This document shows, one piece after another, positions 13,070 through 13,293 of a stretch of 13,293 nucleotides of DNA. Position 1 is the stretch's first letter. Each line of letters opens with the position of its first letter. The stretch comes from CAZVEV01 sp964625865. Lineage in GTDB: Bacteria; Planctomycetota; Phycisphaerae; SM23-33. The translations under genes and the position numbers were made by a program. The notes under the pieces were generated by a model that saw nothing but the letters and a program-made list of their open reading frames with translations, had not been told where the DNA came from and ran no database searches. The stretch is from NCBI GenBank assembly GCA_964625865.1, contig CAZVEV010000158.1, forward strand, positions 1 through 13,293, given 5' to 3'.

Positions 13070-13293
13070 ATGAGGACGTTCGCAATCACGTTGTGTGTCG
13101 CAGTTTTCGTCGGTATGTCACCCGCTGTCGGTGCCCCCGTCGTTCTCATCGACGAGGACTTCGCCACCTTCGGTGCGACTCAAACGTACGCTGGTGTCAC
13201 AGTGACATGGTCGGACAACGACGGGACGGGCGGCTTCGAGAGGTATACGCCCCCGTCGACAGGTACGGCCCCACGAGGTACGGACAATACCTG
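13070..13293 (+). CDS. Secreted protein, N-terminal part only (cut by window end)
   Basis: The first 74 codons are present. AGGAG (13058-13062) lies 7 bases before the ATG. A signal peptide is clear: MRTF, a hydrophobic core (AITLCVAVFVGM), then SPAVGA with cleavage near residue 22. The mature start, VVLIDEDFATFG followed by Thr/Gly/Asp-rich sequence (TYAGVTVTWSDNDGTGGFE), looks like a beta-sandwich surface or extracellular protein. Planctomycete proteins of this style often end in a PEP-CTERM sorting signal, but that end is outside the window. Function unknown. Confidence 0.75.
   Translation, partial: MRTFAITLCVAVFVGMSPAVGAPVVLIDEDFATFGATQTYAGVTVTWSDNDGTGGFERYTPPSTGTAPRGTDNT

Overview
The window looks like GC-rich chromosomal DNA from a planctomycete, most likely a Phycisphaerae-type lineage. 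This is inferred from gene style only: a Ser/Thr-kinase-like protein with an N-terminal zinc ribbon and a C-terminal exported domain, secreted discoidin-like carbohydrate-binding-type proteins, a GH2 mannosidase, a DXS with the GDAS-type thiamine-diphosphate motif, and short palindromic intergenic elements. No rRNA, convincing tRNA, transposase, phage gene or CRISPR array was found.

Left part, plus strand (1-5199). A sigma70-like promoter (214-242) precedes a 625-aa membrane protein built as zinc ribbon, kinase fold, transmembrane helix and beta-rich extracytoplasmic domain. Its kinase fold has lost the catalytic Asp (HRD is HGR), the DFG Asp (NFG) and the glycine loop, so it reads as a pseudokinase. 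It is followed by a secreted 311-aa discoidin-like protein. Next comes a new promoter (3319-3347), a small secreted Cys-rich protein, a run of four hairpins, and a 405-aa protein with probably three RidA/YjgF-like domains, of which the last keeps the catalytic Arg.

Middle and right, minus strand (5356-12681). Convergent with the RidA-like gene is a cytoplasmic GH2 beta-mannosidase with both catalytic Glu residues and its own promoter. The convergent gap holds an 11-bp inverted repeat enclosing a 9-bp terminator-like hairpin. Upstream of the mannosidase is a 34-bp near-perfect inverted repeat (7939-8025) that looks like a dispersed palindromic element. Then comes an operon read right to left: a cobalamin-binding-type radical SAM enzyme, ispA (farnesyl diphosphate synthase) and dxs (first step of the MEP pathway). 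The ispA stop codon is embedded in the dxs Shine-Dalgarno sequence. The layout suggests an isoprenoid precursor module carrying a radical SAM enzyme that may act on a downstream terpenoid.

Right edge. A strong promoter (12966-12994) and Shine-Dalgarno drive the start of a secreted protein that runs off the window.

The best candidates for something undescribed are the pseudokinase receptor-like protein, the radical SAM-ispA-dxs linkage, the triple RidA protein, and the palindromic intergenic elements. All functional links are inferences from reading sequence; no database search was run.
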